A stretch of 39,143 nt of DNA from Acidobacteriota bacterium (GTDB lineage: Bacteria > Acidobacteriota > Terriglobia > Terriglobales > Acidobacteriaceae): positions 1 through 39,143 of the forward strand of contig JAJZGG010000017.1 in NCBI GenBank assembly GCA_021804965.1. The letters are read 5' to 3'. Below the pieces are notes generated by a model. That model was not told the DNA's origin. It did no database searches and worked only from the letters and a program-made list of their open reading frames with translations. A program made the position numbers and the translations under genes. Shown here one piece after another: positions 1-8,289 of this stretch. Each line of letters begins with the position of its first letter. Position 1 is the first letter of the stretch.

Positions 1-1
1 T

Positions 2-565
2 GTCACCGACCTGGCCACCGGCCAGGATCTGCAGCTCAATGGCGAGCGAGCGGCGGTCGCCCTGGAGTTGCTGGCAGGGGTCTCGGCCGATCTGTTTCGG
101 GCCAGCGTCCTGATCTCCGACCTGCCGATCGCGGCGATCGACCCCCAGGCCCTGCACGAGCGCTCCTCCAACCTGACCGCCAGCGGCGATGAGACGGTCT
201 CGGTATTTACGCCGGAGGCCTGGCACATTGCCGTCCCTGGATTTGTCTATGGCGGGGTGATTGCCTCGCTGGTGGACTGCCACTCGACGGGGACTGCGGC
301 GGCGGCGATGCTGCGCGCGGCGGAAGCGGAGGGCGCTGTGGTGCCGGGCCAGGAGATGCCGTTTCGGTTTGTGACGGCATCGCTGCAGGTGCAGTACCTG
401 AAGCCGACACCGCTGGGCGTACCGCTGACGATCCGCGGACGCGTGCGCGAACAGAAGGGGCGCAAGGTGGTGGTGGAGTCCACGGTCTATGCCGAAGGCG
501 TGGCGACGGCGCGCGGCGAAGTGGTGGCGGTGCAGATGCCGGAGAACTTTGGCATGGAAGCCTGA
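2..565 (+). CDS. PaaI-type hotdog thioesterase, 5' end cut by window edge
   Basis: The reading frame is open from the left edge to the TGA at 563-565, so the gene probably begins outside the window. A TTG at 68 would give 165 residues, but no good ribosome site precedes it. The C-terminal ~110 residues look like a PaaI-family hotdog domain: a VPGFVYGGVIASLVDC helix, with His replaced by Tyr in the usual HGG position, then a strand region with QVQYLKPTPLG and a final GEVVAVQMP strand. Such enzymes hydrolyse acyl-CoA thioesters in the cytoplasm; the substrate cannot be told from sequence. The N-terminal ~55 residues lack the usual Cys-rich NCFVCG motif of this family and I do not recognise them. 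The gene converges on nupC. Confidence 0.7.
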   Translation, partial: VTDLATGQDLQLNGERAAVALELLAGVSADLFRASVLISDLPIAAIDPQALHERSSNLTASGDETVSVFTPEAWHIAVPGFVYGGVIASLVDCHSTGTAAAAMLRAAEAEGAVVPGQEMPFRFVTASLQVQYLKPTPLGVPLTIRGRVREQKGRKVVVESTVYAEGVATARGEVVAVQMPENFGMEA

Positions 566-609
566 GCGGTACAGGCCACGCGACTGCGAGTGCCGGCTGC
601 CGACTGCCG

Positions 610-1836
610 CTAGTGCAGAAACAGGCTGACGATGGAGGCGGACATGAGGTTGGCCATGGTGCCGGCCAGCATGGCCCGGAAGCCGAGGCGCGCCAGCTCA
701 TTGCGACGCTCGGGGATGAGGGCGCCGATGCCGCCGATCTGCATGCCGATGGAGCCGAGATTGGCGAAGCCGCAGAGCGCGTAGGTGGCGATGGTGAAGG
801 AGCGCGGGAGCAGCATGGCTTTCTGGGTGCCGAGAGCAACGTAGGCAATGACCTCGTTGAGGACCATGCGGGTGCCGAGGAGATTGCCGATCAGCGGAGC
901 GTCGCGCCAGGGGATGCCGATGAGCCAGGCGACGGGGGCAAAGAGCCAGCCCAGGACCTGATTGAGGCTGGAGGGGAAGATGGGCAGCAGGGAATGAGCC
1001 CAGCCCATGAGCCCGTTGAGCAGGGCGACAAGAGCCAGAAAGCTGATGAGCATGATGCCGACGTTGAAGGCGAGCCGGCCGCCGTCGATGGTGCCGCGGG
1101 CGATGGCTCCGAGGAGGTTTTCCTCGGAGTGCTGCTCACTGGCAGGGATGGTGACGCGGCCTTCGGTGGCGGGGGTTTCGGTCTCCGGAACCAGCATTTT
1201 GGCGATGAGGATGGTGCCGGGCGAGGTCATGATGACGGCGGCCAGCAGATGGCGGGCTTCCACACCGTTGAGGATGTAGGCGGCCATGATGCCGCCGGAG
1301 ACGTGAGCCATGCCGCTGGTCATGATGGTCATGAGCTCGGAGCGGGTGGCCTTGGCTAGAAACGGGCGGATGGTGAGCGGGGCTTCGGTCTGGCCCATGA
1401 AGATGGACGCGGCGACGTTGAGGCTCTCCGCACCGGAGATGCGCATGGTCTTCTGCATGAGCCAGGCAAAGCCGCGGATGATGATCTGCATGAGCCCGAT
1501 GTGGTAGAGGACGGCGAAGAAGGCGGAGATGAAGATGATGGTGGGCAGCACCTGGAAGGCGAAGATGGCGCCAAAGGAGGAGTGCTGCTGGCCGAGCGGG
1601 CCGAAAAGCATGGAGGTGCCGGCAAAGGTGCTGGCGAGCATGCTGTTGATGACTCCACCGGCCCAGGCCAGTGCCTGCTGACCGAACTGGAAGCGCAGAA
1701 CGCCGTAGGCAAAGAGGAATTGGAGGCCCAGACCCCAGAGAACGGTGCGCCAGCGGATGGAGCGGCGTTGGGTGGAACCGAGCCAGGCAGCAAACAGGAT
1801 GGTGGCAAGACCGAGGATGCCGGTGAAACGGGCCAA
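610..1836 (-). CDS. nupC: Concentrative nucleoside transporter (CNT/NupC family)
   Basis: Cation-coupled nucleoside importer of the inner membrane, 408 residues, close to the usual length for NupC. It is hydrophobic throughout, and shows the CNT signatures GQTEAPLTIRPFL in the middle and NEVIAYVAL near the C-terminus, regions that bind nucleoside and cation in the family. The start is a TTG (1834-1836 on the complement): it is preceded 7 nt upstream by GGAG (complement of 1844-1847), and no ATG or GTG lies in frame before it. The start is 32 bp downstream of the deoA stop, so cdd-deoA-nupC read as one operon for uptake and breakdown of pyrimidine nucleosides. Specificity (pyrimidine only or broad) is not readable; the neighbours favour pyrimidine nucleosides. 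Confidence 0.92.
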   Translation of the reverse strand: MARFTGILGLATILFAAWLGSTQRRSIRWRTVLWGLGLQFLFAYGVLRFQFGQQALAWAGGVINSMLASTFAGTSMLFGPLGQQHSSFGAIFAFQVLPTIIFISAFFAVLYHIGLMQIIIRGFAWLMQKTMRISGAESLNVAASIFMGQTEAPLTIRPFLAKATRSELMTIMTSGMAHVSGGIMAAYILNGVEARHLLAAVIMTSPGTILIAKMLVPETETPATEGRVTIPASEQHSEENLLGAIARGTIDGGRLAFNVGIMLISFLALVALLNGLMGWAHSLLPIFPSSLNQVLGWLFAPVAWLIGIPWRDAPLIGNLLGTRMVLNEVIAYVALGTQKAMLLPRSFTIATYALCGFANLGSIGMQIGGIGALIPERRNELARLGFRAMLAGTMANLMSASIVSLFLH

Positions 1837-1868
1837 AGGAAAGCTCCGGAGTGCAGCAAGAGTTGGAG

Positions 1869-3263
1869 TTAGATTACCGCATGGTGGCCGGGTGTGTGGG
1901 CCTGCGTGGGGGATTCGGAGAGAATCTGCCGAGCGGCGGCCAGATCGAGAACAGAGTGGACGAGCGGGCCGGTGGGGGCAGGCGGCGTGTCGGACCAGGT
2001 GAGTGCGGCGTGAAAGAGCGCGATGGCCTCGGGAAGCTGTTCTGGATGGGAGGCGTAGAGGGTGGCAATCGGCTGATCGAGGGCGAGGAAGTCGCCGTTG
2101 CGGGCATGAAAATGAATGCCTGCGTGGGGATCGACGGGCTCGCCGGGCTGGGTGCGGCCGGCGCCGAGGCGCTGCACGACCCAGCCGAGCGCGGTGGTGT
2201 CCTGGGCGGCGAGATAGCCGCTGCGCGGAGCCAGCAGCGTGTGGGTGACGGCGGGCTGGTGGAAGTCGCGGTCAAAGACGGTGGTGTCACCCCCCTGGGT
2301 GCGGACCATGGCGAGGAAACGATCGAGTGCGGAGCCATCGGCCAAGGCGCGTTCGGCGCGGTCCAGCGCTGCGGGCAGCGAGGGAGCGACGCCGCCGAGA
2401 TGCAGCATCCAGGCGGCGAGCTGGAGGCAGAGATCGCGCAGTGGATCGGTGAGCCGCGAGCGCTGGTTGCGAAGCAGGGCGACGGATTCGGCCAGCTCGA
2501 TCCAGTTGCCGGCGGCTGAGCCAAGGGGCTGGTTCATGTCGGTGAGCAGGGCAACGGTGCGGGTTCCGGCAGACTCTGCGGTGGAGACGAGCAGGGCTGC
2601 CAGATAGCGGGCCTGGGCGAAGTCGGTGAGGAAGGCTCCGGAGCCGGTTTTGACGTCGAGCACGAGGGCGTCGAGTCCTGCGGCGAGCTTTTTGCTGAGG
2701 ATGGAGGCGCAGATGAGTCCGGGAGAATCGACGGTGGCGGTGCGGTCGCGGAGGGCGTAGAGGATGCGGTCGGCCGGAACCAGAGTGGGCGTCTGGCTGA
2801 CGATGGCCAGCCCGGTGGAGCGGAGCGCGGCGTGAAGCTGGGGCAGGGAGAGCGCGGTGCGCAGGCCGGGAATGGATTCCAGCTTGTCCAGCGTGCCCCC
2901 GGTGTGGCCCAGTGCGCGACCGCTGATCATGGGGACGAGCAGACCGCAGGCGGCGGCGATGGGTGCGACGAGGAAGCTGGTCTTGTCGCCGACGCCGCCG
3001 GTGGAGTGCTTGTCGACGGCGGGTGCAGTGAGCGGCTGAGGGCCGGCATGCGGATGGAAGCGCTCGCCGGAGTCGCGCATGGCCAGCGTGAGCTGATGGA
3101 TCTCGTCCAGCGACAGGCCGCTGAGGCGCGCGGCCATCAGCCAGGCTGCGAGCTGGTCAGCCGGGATGGTCTCGGATGCGGCTCCGGCGACGAGGAAGCG
3201 GATCTCTTCAGGGGTGAGTGGCTGGCGGTCGCGTGTCTTGCGAATGAGGTCGATGGGGTGCAT
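1869..3263 (-). CDS. deoA: Thymidine / pyrimidine-nucleoside phosphorylase
   Basis: Phosphorolysis of thymidine, deoxyuridine and possibly uridine to the base and (deoxy)ribose-1-phosphate in the cytosol. The 464 residues match the family length. Phosphate-binding loop KHSTGGVGDKTS lies at about 85-96 and the family signature SGRALGHTGGTLDKLESIPG at about 114-133. An N-terminal helical domain (LIRKTRDRQPLTPEEIRFLV) and a C-terminal mixed domain are as expected. The ATG at 3263 follows the cdd stop by 2 bp, so the two are co-transcribed and probably translationally coupled. Because deoA and bacillus-type pdp products share these motifs, broad pyrimidine-nucleoside activity is equally possible. 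Confidence 0.93.
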   Translation of the reverse strand: MHPIDLIRKTRDRQPLTPEEIRFLVAGAASETIPADQLAAWLMAARLSGLSLDEIHQLTLAMRDSGERFHPHAGPQPLTAPAVDKHSTGGVGDKTSFLVAPIAAACGLLVPMISGRALGHTGGTLDKLESIPGLRTALSLPQLHAALRSTGLAIVSQTPTLVPADRILYALRDRTATVDSPGLICASILSKKLAAGLDALVLDVKTGSGAFLTDFAQARYLAALLVSTAESAGTRTVALLTDMNQPLGSAAGNWIELAESVALLRNQRSRLTDPLRDLCLQLAAWMLHLGGVAPSLPAALDRAERALADGSALDRFLAMVRTQGGDTTVFDRDFHQPAVTHTLLAPRSGYLAAQDTTALGWVVQRLGAGRTQPGEPVDPHAGIHFHARNGDFLALDQPIATLYASHPEQLPEAIALFHAALTWSDTPPAPTGPLVHSVLDLAAARQILSESPTQAHTPGHHAVI

Positions 3264-3265
3264 GG

Positions 3266-3757
3266 TCAGCCTGCGATTGGAGTTCGGGATGGAGGCAGGT
3301 CGAAGGTGAACGGGAAGAGCTCGCCAAAGCTGCAGTTGTGAGGCTCGACGGTGCCGGTATGGGCCGAGAGCAGTGGAAAGAGAATGCGGGTTTGCGGGGA
3401 GCAGAACTCTGCCAGCACCTGACGGCAGGCTCCGCAGGGCGGACTGGCAGCGTGGTTGAGGTTGGCGATGGCGACGGCCGTGATCTGAAGCTGGGGACCG
3501 TGCTCGGCAACGGCGCGGACGAGAGCGGCACGCTCGGCGCAGAGGGTGAGTCCGTAGCTGGCATTTTCGACGTTGGCCGCTGTGACGACGGCTCCGGATG
3601 CGAGCAGGATGGCCGCACCGACGCGAAAGCCGGAGTAGGGCGCGTAAGCGTGGGCCGCGGCAGCGGTGGCGGCGGCCAGCAGCGATGCCGTGTCGGGTGG
3701 TTGGACTTCGCCTGCGGCCGGGCTGGCGGACTGCGGTATGGATACGGGATCTCGCAT
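3266..3757 (-). CDS. cdd: Cytidine deaminase
   Basis: Zinc-dependent hydrolytic deamination of cytidine and deoxycytidine to (deoxy)uridine, feeding the phosphorylase next door. The chosen ATG at 3757 gives 163 residues. The frame stays open further upstream to 4042, but that extension runs antisense into cheA and has no family similarity. The zinc site is clear: CAER (Cys73, catalytic Glu75) and PPCGACRQ (Cys108, Cys111), the three-cysteine arrangement of the small homotetrameric class. The N-terminal ~22 residues before the catalytic domain are longer than in Bacillus Cdd and rich in Pro and Ala. First gene of the operon; a TTGCCC-17-TACGCT promoter lies just upstream. Confidence 0.93.
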   Translation of the reverse strand: MRDPVSIPQSASPAAGEVQPPDTASLLAAATAAAAHAYAPYSGFRVGAAILLASGAVVTAANVENASYGLTLCAERAALVRAVAEHGPQLQITAVAIANLNHAASPPCGACRQVLAEFCSPQTRILFPLLSAHTGTVEPHNCSFGELFPFTFDLPPSRTPIAG

Positions 3758-3769
3758 GGTGGCCGCTTC

Positions 3770-3798
3770 AGCGTAATTGAGCCGGGGCGCGAGGGCAA
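3770..3798 (-). promoter_or_regulatory. Predicted sigma-70-type promoter for cdd-deoA-nupC
   Basis: On the complement, TTGCCC (3793-3798) and TACGCT (3770-3775) are separated by exactly 17 bp. Transcription would start 5-8 bp before the cdd ATG at 3757, leaving a very short leader; no clear Shine-Dalgarno sequence precedes that ATG. Prediction by eye only. Confidence 0.4.
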
Positions 3799-3803
3799 GG
3801 GGT

Positions 3804-3831
3804 TCAAGTTTTGTCCTGTGGAAACCGATAA
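3804..3831 (+). promoter_or_regulatory. Predicted sigma-28 (FliA)-like promoter for the che operon
   Basis: TCAAGTTT (3804-3811) and ACCGATAA (3824-3831) are separated by 12 bp. The enterobacterial FliA consensus is TAAAGTTT, 11 bp, GCCGATAA, so each half matches 7 of 8 bases and the spacer is 1 bp longer. It sits between divergent cdd and cheA, in the right orientation for cheA, and would leave a leader of about 110 nt. FliA promoters usually drive late flagellar and chemotaxis genes. Confidence 0.5.
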
Positions 3832-3951
3832 GGAGGACAGACGTACGCGCACAGGTTGCCGGAGGCGAGCAAGTCGGACTGCGGGGCAGGCCGGAATGCC
3901 AGCCGGGCGATGTGTGGATTGCAGGGGAATGGAGTTGCAGGAAGGCCAGCC

Positions 3952-6222
3952 ATGGATGATCTGACACGAGAGTTTCTGATTGAAAGCCAGGAGGGCCTGG
4001 ACAGGATGGAGCGCTGCCTGACCGACCTGGAAGAGCGTCCACAGGATCGCGAGCTGTTGAGCGATATCTTCCGCTCGGTGCATACGATCAAGGGCACGAC
4101 GGGATTTCTTGGCTTCAAACGGCTGGAAAAACTGGCGCATACGGGTGAAAACCTGCTGGGCCTGCTGCGCGATGGCAAGCTGGTGGCAACGCCGCCCATC
4201 ATTACCGGGTTGCTGGAACTGCTGGACGGCCTGCGCGCGATTCTGAGCATTGTGGAAGAGACCGGCGGCGAAGGCGACGGCGAGGATGCGGCGCTGATTG
4301 AGCAGCTGAAGGTGCTGCAGGAGCTGCCCGGCGAAGCGGAGATGGCCAAGCCGACCGTGATGGCCGCAGAGCTGGCACGGCAGAGCAGCGAGGTGCTGCC
4401 GACGGTGCCGGAGGCGACCGTGGCTCCGGCACCCGCGATGCCGAGCGTACCGGCGGTGGTCCCGACTGCTCCGGCTGCGCCGCTGGCCGCATCGCCGGCA
4501 TCCGAGACTGCCGAGGTGCAGAAGCCGCGCGCAGGAGCGACGGCGGCCAGCGACAGCACGCTGCGCGTGGATGTGGCACTGCTGAACCGGATGATGAATC
4601 TGGTGGGCGAACTGGTGCTGACGCGGAATCAGATTCTGCAGGCCACGGCACAGCATGAGAATCTGACGCTGCTTTCCCGCAGGCTGGACATGGTGACGGC
4701 GGATCTGCGCGAGTCCGTGATGAAGGCGCGGATGCAGCCGGTCTCGAATGTGTTTTCCAAGTTTCCGCGCATCATTCGCGATCTGTCGCAGATGCTGCAT
4801 CGCAGGGTGCGGCTGCTGATGGAGGGCCAGGAGACGGAGCTGGACAAGAGCCTGCTGGAGGCAATCAAGGATCCGCTGACCCATGCGGTGCGCAATTCGA
4901 TGGATCACGGGATTGAGCCGCCGGAGGTGCGACAGGCAGCGGGCAAGGATCCGGAGGGAACGCTGAAGCTGCGCGCCTATCAGGAAAGCAGCCACGTGAT
5001 CATCGAAGTCTCCGATGACGGCGCCGGCATTGCGGTGGAGAAGGTGCAGAAGAAGGCCATCGAGCGGGGATTGATCACCGCAGAGCGTGCGGCGCAGTTG
5101 AGCGAGCGCGAGCTGCTGCAGCTGATCTTCCTGCCGGGCTTCTCGACGGCCGAGGCGGTGACGAATGTGAGCGGCCGCGGCGTGGGCATGGATGTGGTGC
5201 GCACGAACGTGGAGAAGATTGGCGGCAAGGTGGAGCTGGACTCCAAGCCGGGCAAGGGAACCACGCTGCGGCTGCGGATTCCACTGACGCTGGCGATTGT
5301 GCCGGCGTTGATTGTGAAGAGCCACGGCCAGAGTTTTGCGCTGCCACAGGGAGCGCTCTCCGAACTGGTGCATGTGCCACCGGAGCGCTATGAGCAGGAC
5401 ATTGAGTGGATGGAGGGCGCACCCCTCTATCGGCTGCGCGGCAACCTGCTGCCGCTGGTGTTTCTGGAGCGGATGCTGCTTTCCGGCGACGGAGATAAGC
5501 CGGGCCGGGATCGCGACAACTTTATCGCGGTGCTGGAGGTGGATGGGCGTCGCTTTGGACTGGTGGTGGACGGGTTGGCCGATCCGGAAGAGATTGTGGT
5601 GAAGCCGCTGAGCTCCGTGCTGAAGTCGATTGGTTTGTATACGGGAGCGACGGTGCTGGGCAGCGGCGACCTGGCGCTGATTCTGGACCCGAGCTCGATT
5701 GCGATGCGGGCCGGAGTGCAGATGAGCCTGCAGGAAGAGCACGGCGAGATGGAACAGAACAGTGAGATGAACGCGATGCGCGGTGCCGAGTATCTGGTGG
5801 TGGAGGCGGCGGCACGCAAGGCTGCCGTGGCACTGAGCGACGTGCTGCGCATCGAGCGGATTCCGCTTTCCCGCGTGGAGTACATCGGGTATCGGCCGGT
5901 GTTGAACTTTGAAGGACAACTGCTGCCGGTGGAGGATGCGGGCGGCATTCTGCGCGAGGCTGCTGAACGGACGGATGTGGAGGAGCAGCAGGTAACGGTG
6001 GTGGTCTGTCGGGATGGAAATCGACATGTGGGCCTGGCCGTGCATGCGGTGCTGGATGTGGCCTCTGGAAGCCAGCTGATGGAGGCCGGAACGGAGCGCA
6101 CAGCCGATGGCGTGACGCTGCTGAAGGAGCATGTGACCAGTGTGGTGAACCTGAGCGGCGTGGAGGCACTGCCGGTGAGTGCCGGGTATTCGACTGCGGG
6201 ATTTGCGGAGGATGTGCAATGA
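3952..6222 (+). CDS. cheA: Chemotaxis histidine kinase CheA with two CheW-like domains
   Basis: Cytoplasmic kinase that autophosphorylates and passes phosphate to CheY and CheB. Start ATG 3952 follows AGGAAGG at 7 bp, giving 756 residues. Order: Hpt/P1 domain (phospho-acceptor His44 in SVHTIKG); Ala/Pro linker (about 130-203) without an evident P2 domain; dimerisation helices from ~204; ATPase domain with N-box (Asn315, RNSMDHG), DDGAGI (~355-360) and GRGVGMD (~408-414); a CheW-like P5 domain (~451-590); then a second CheW-like domain (~612-740) beginning EYLVVEAAARK. Ordinary CheA has one P5 and often a P2. No receiver domain is attached. First gene of cheAWYBR; its stop overlaps cheW by ATGA. 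Confidence 0.95.
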   Translation: MDDLTREFLIESQEGLDRMERCLTDLEERPQDRELLSDIFRSVHTIKGTTGFLGFKRLEKLAHTGENLLGLLRDGKLVATPPIITGLLELLDGLRAILSIVEETGGEGDGEDAALIEQLKVLQELPGEAEMAKPTVMAAELARQSSEVLPTVPEATVAPAPAMPSVPAVVPTAPAAPLAASPASETAEVQKPRAGATAASDSTLRVDVALLNRMMNLVGELVLTRNQILQATAQHENLTLLSRRLDMVTADLRESVMKARMQPVSNVFSKFPRIIRDLSQMLHRRVRLLMEGQETELDKSLLEAIKDPLTHAVRNSMDHGIEPPEVRQAAGKDPEGTLKLRAYQESSHVIIEVSDDGAGIAVEKVQKKAIERGLITAERAAQLSERELLQLIFLPGFSTAEAVTNVSGRGVGMDVVRTNVEKIGGKVELDSKPGKGTTLRLRIPLTLAIVPALIVKSHGQSFALPQGALSELVHVPPERYEQDIEWMEGAPLYRLRGNLLPLVFLERMLLSGDGDKPGRDRDNFIAVLEVDGRRFGLVVDGLADPEEIVVKPLSSVLKSIGLYTGATVLGSGDLALILDPSSIAMRAGVQMSLQEEHGEMEQNSEMNAMRGAEYLVVEAAARKAAVALSDVLRIERIPLSRVEYIGYRPVLNFEGQLLPVEDAGGILREAAERTDVEEQQVTVVVCRDGNRHVGLAVHAVLDVASGSQLMEAGTERTADGVTLLKEHVTSVVNLSGVEALPVSAGYSTAGFAEDVQ

Positions 6223-6728
6223 GCCAGATGGAGAGCGGACAGAAGATGGCGGCTGCAGGCGGGCAGTTGACGGTGCGGCGCAAGGACAAAAGCGAAACAC
6301 TGGCGGAGGTGTGCTCGGTGCAGCTGGCGGAGACGCTGTTTGGTGTGCCGATTCAGCACATTCTGGAGATTGTGGGCGGAGCCAGGCCGGAGCCTGTGCC
6401 GCTGGCGCCGGAGTTTGTGGGTGGACTGGTGCATTATCGCGGGGATGTGCTGACGACGGTATCGCTGCGACGGCTGCTGGGGCTGCCGGAGCAGGAGGCG
6501 GCGCAGGACATTCTGGTGCTGGAAAGCTTGCAGGGATGTTTTGGTCTGCTGGTGGATGCGGTGGGCGAAGTGCTGACGGTTTCCTCCAGGGACTTTGAAC
6601 AGAATCCTTCCATTCTGGACGAGCGCCGGCGGGTATTGTTTGCCGGAGCCTACAAGCTGGATGGGAAATTGCTGGTGATGCTGGATCCGGAGCGTCTGGA
6701 TCCGATGCGGCTGGGAGCCGCGGCGTAA
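6219..6728 (+). CDS. cheW: Chemotaxis coupling protein CheW
   Basis: Adaptor linking receptors to CheA in signalling arrays. 169 residues: a ~34-residue charged N-terminal tail, then a CheW fold with the typical GGLVHYRGDVLTTVSLRRLLG core (in place of the usual GvinlRGxilPvidL) and GLLVDAVGEVLTV. The ATG overlaps the cheA stop codon (ATGA), implying translational coupling and stoichiometric synthesis. With the two CheW-like domains of CheA, the operon encodes three CheW folds. No receptor gene lies nearby, so the partner receptor is encoded elsewhere. Confidence 0.93.
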   Translation: MSQMESGQKMAAAGGQLTVRRKDKSETLAEVCSVQLAETLFGVPIQHILEIVGGARPEPVPLAPEFVGGLVHYRGDVLTTVSLRRLLGLPEQEAAQDILVLESLQGCFGLLVDAVGEVLTVSSRDFEQNPSILDERRRVLFAGAYKLDGKLLVMLDPERLDPMRLGAAA

Positions 6729-6753
6729 ACCGGCGGCAGGGAGAGGAGCTAGG

Positions 6754-7122
6754 ATGCGTGCGTTGATTGTGGACGATTCACGATTTGTGCGGGATTTCCT
6801 GCGGGGTCTGCTGGAAGAACGCGGGATTGAATGCGAAGAGGCTGCGGACGGACAGGCGGGGATGCATCGCGTGCATGAAGGCGCGCCGTTTGATCTGGCA
6901 CTGGTGGATTGGAACATGCCGGTGATGGATGGATTCCAGATGCTGCAGAAGCTGCGCACGGAGGGCCATCCTGAGATGAAGGTGATGATGGTGACCACCG
7001 AGGCGGAGAACGAATTCATCACACGGGCTCTGGATGCCGGAGCCGATGAGTACCTGATGAAGCCATTTGATGGAGAGGCGCTGGGCGAAAAGCTGGCCAT
7101 GCTTGGACTGGTGGAGGCATAA
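6754..7122 (+). CDS. cheY: Single-domain response regulator CheY
   Basis: Phosphorylated by CheA; in chemotaxis the phospho-form binds the flagellar switch. The 122 residues form one receiver domain with all conserved positions: acidic pair Asp7-Asp8, phospho-acceptor Asp52 (VDWNMPVMDG), Thr82 and Lys103 (LMKPF). There is no output domain. The ATG is preceded by GGGAGAGGAG, a strong ribosome site. It lies 25 bp after cheW and 3 bp before cheB. Position within the operon supports a CheY role over other single-domain receivers. Confidence 0.93.
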   Translation: MRALIVDDSRFVRDFLRGLLEERGIECEEAADGQAGMHRVHEGAPFDLALVDWNMPVMDGFQMLQKLRTEGHPEMKVMMVTTEAENEFITRALDAGADEYLMKPFDGEALGEKLAMLGLVEA

Positions 7123-7125
7123 GCG

Positions 7126-8286
7126 ATGGCAGAGCCGGGCGGTGCAGTTCGAATCCTGATCGTGGATGATTCGGCCGTGATGCGCAGCCTGCTGCGTGCG
7201 GTGGTGATGACCGACGCGCGGCTGGAGGTGACGGCAACGGCGAGCAACGGAGATGCCGGTTTGCGAGCCATGGAGGCGGCGCGTCCGGATCTGGTGCTGC
7301 TGGACGTGGAGATGCCGGTGATGGACGGGTTGAACACGCTGCGCGCGATGCGTGAGCGCGGAATTCGTATGCCGGTAATCATGTGCAGCACGCTGACGCA
7401 GCGAGGCGCACAGGTGACGATCGAGGCGCTGGCCTCGGGGGCTGCCGACTACGTGGCCAAGCCATCCGGGCAGCCCTCGCGCGAGGCCGCAGTGGAGGCG
7501 CTGGCGCATGACCTGGTGCCGAAGATTCTGGCATTGACGCTGCGGCGGACAGCGGCGACGGGTGTGCCGCGGGCGATGAGTGCGGTGTTGCCGCCGATGA
7601 CGGCTCCAAGCACCGTGGTGAACGCGGGATGGACGTTGGCTGCCGATACCGGGGCGGTGCCGCGCGTGGTGGTGATTGGGGTTTCCACGGGAGGACCGGC
7701 GGCGCTGGATGTGCTGCTGCCTGCGCTGCCGGCGGATTTTCCCTTGCCCGTGCTGGTGGTACAGCACATGCCGGAGTTGTTTACGCGACTGCTGGCCGAG
7801 CGGCTGGATTCGCGCTGCGCCCTGCATGTGGTGGAGGCAGAAGATGGCATGCCGGTTGAGAGCGGACATGTGTATGTGGCCAAGGGCAACTGGCATATGG
7901 AAGTGCATGCGGAGGCACGACAGGGGCGCATGCGCATGCGGCTGACGCAGGGGCCTCCGGAGAACCATTGCAGGCCATCGGCGGATGTGTTGTTTCGCAC
8001 AGCGGTGGAGTGCTGCGGCAATGCGGTGCTGGGCTTGGTGCTGACAGGAATGGGTGCCGATGGGCTGGCGGGTTGCCGGTTGATTCGGGCGCGCGGTGGC
8101 AGTGTGGTGGCACAGGACCAGGCTACGAGCGCTGTGTGGGGCATGCCGGGGGCGGTGACGCAGGCGGGGCTGGCGCAGAAGGTGCTGCCGTTGCAGGCGA
8201 TTGCCGGCGAAGTGATGCAGAGGGTACATCGGCATGGTGGTGAGGTCAGGGGAATCGAGCCGGTGCGGCAGAAATGGGCGGTGTGA
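7126..8286 (+). CDS. cheB: Chemotaxis methylesterase/glutamine deamidase CheB
   Basis: Removes methyl groups from receptor glutamates during adaptation and is activated by CheA phosphorylation. 386 residues: receiver domain with the acidic pair at 14-15, phospho-acceptor Asp60 (LLDVEMPVMDG) and Lys112; a ~60-residue linker; then the C-terminal esterase domain with catalytic triad Ser187 (GVSTGGP), His214 (QHMP) and Asp312 (TGMGADG). GGAGG stands 8 bp before the ATG. It is 3 bp downstream of cheY and 3 bp upstream of cheR, the opposing methyltransferase, so adaptation enzymes are co-expressed. All catalytic residues are intact. Confidence 0.95.
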   Translation: MAEPGGAVRILIVDDSAVMRSLLRAVVMTDARLEVTATASNGDAGLRAMEAARPDLVLLDVEMPVMDGLNTLRAMRERGIRMPVIMCSTLTQRGAQVTIEALASGAADYVAKPSGQPSREAAVEALAHDLVPKILALTLRRTAATGVPRAMSAVLPPMTAPSTVVNAGWTLAADTGAVPRVVVIGVSTGGPAALDVLLPALPADFPLPVLVVQHMPELFTRLLAERLDSRCALHVVEAEDGMPVESGHVYVAKGNWHMEVHAEARQGRMRMRLTQGPPENHCRPSADVLFRTAVECCGNAVLGLVLTGMGADGLAGCRLIRARGGSVVAQDQATSAVWGMPGAVTQAGLAQKVLPLQAIAGEVMQRVHRHGGEVRGIEPVRQKWAV

Positions 8287-8289
8287 GCG

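Noticed and set aside
3830-3837. Strong Shine-Dalgarno-like AAGGAGGA upstream of cheA
   Set aside because: No start codon follows at a usable distance, and it overlaps the predicted -10, so it would not be in the transcript from that promoter.
3208-6300. 1030-codon open frame on the minus strand opposite cheA
   Set aside because: Shadow of the codon bias in cheA/cdd; the translation is low-complexity His/Arg/Gln-rich and matches no family, while the plus-strand CheA is complete.
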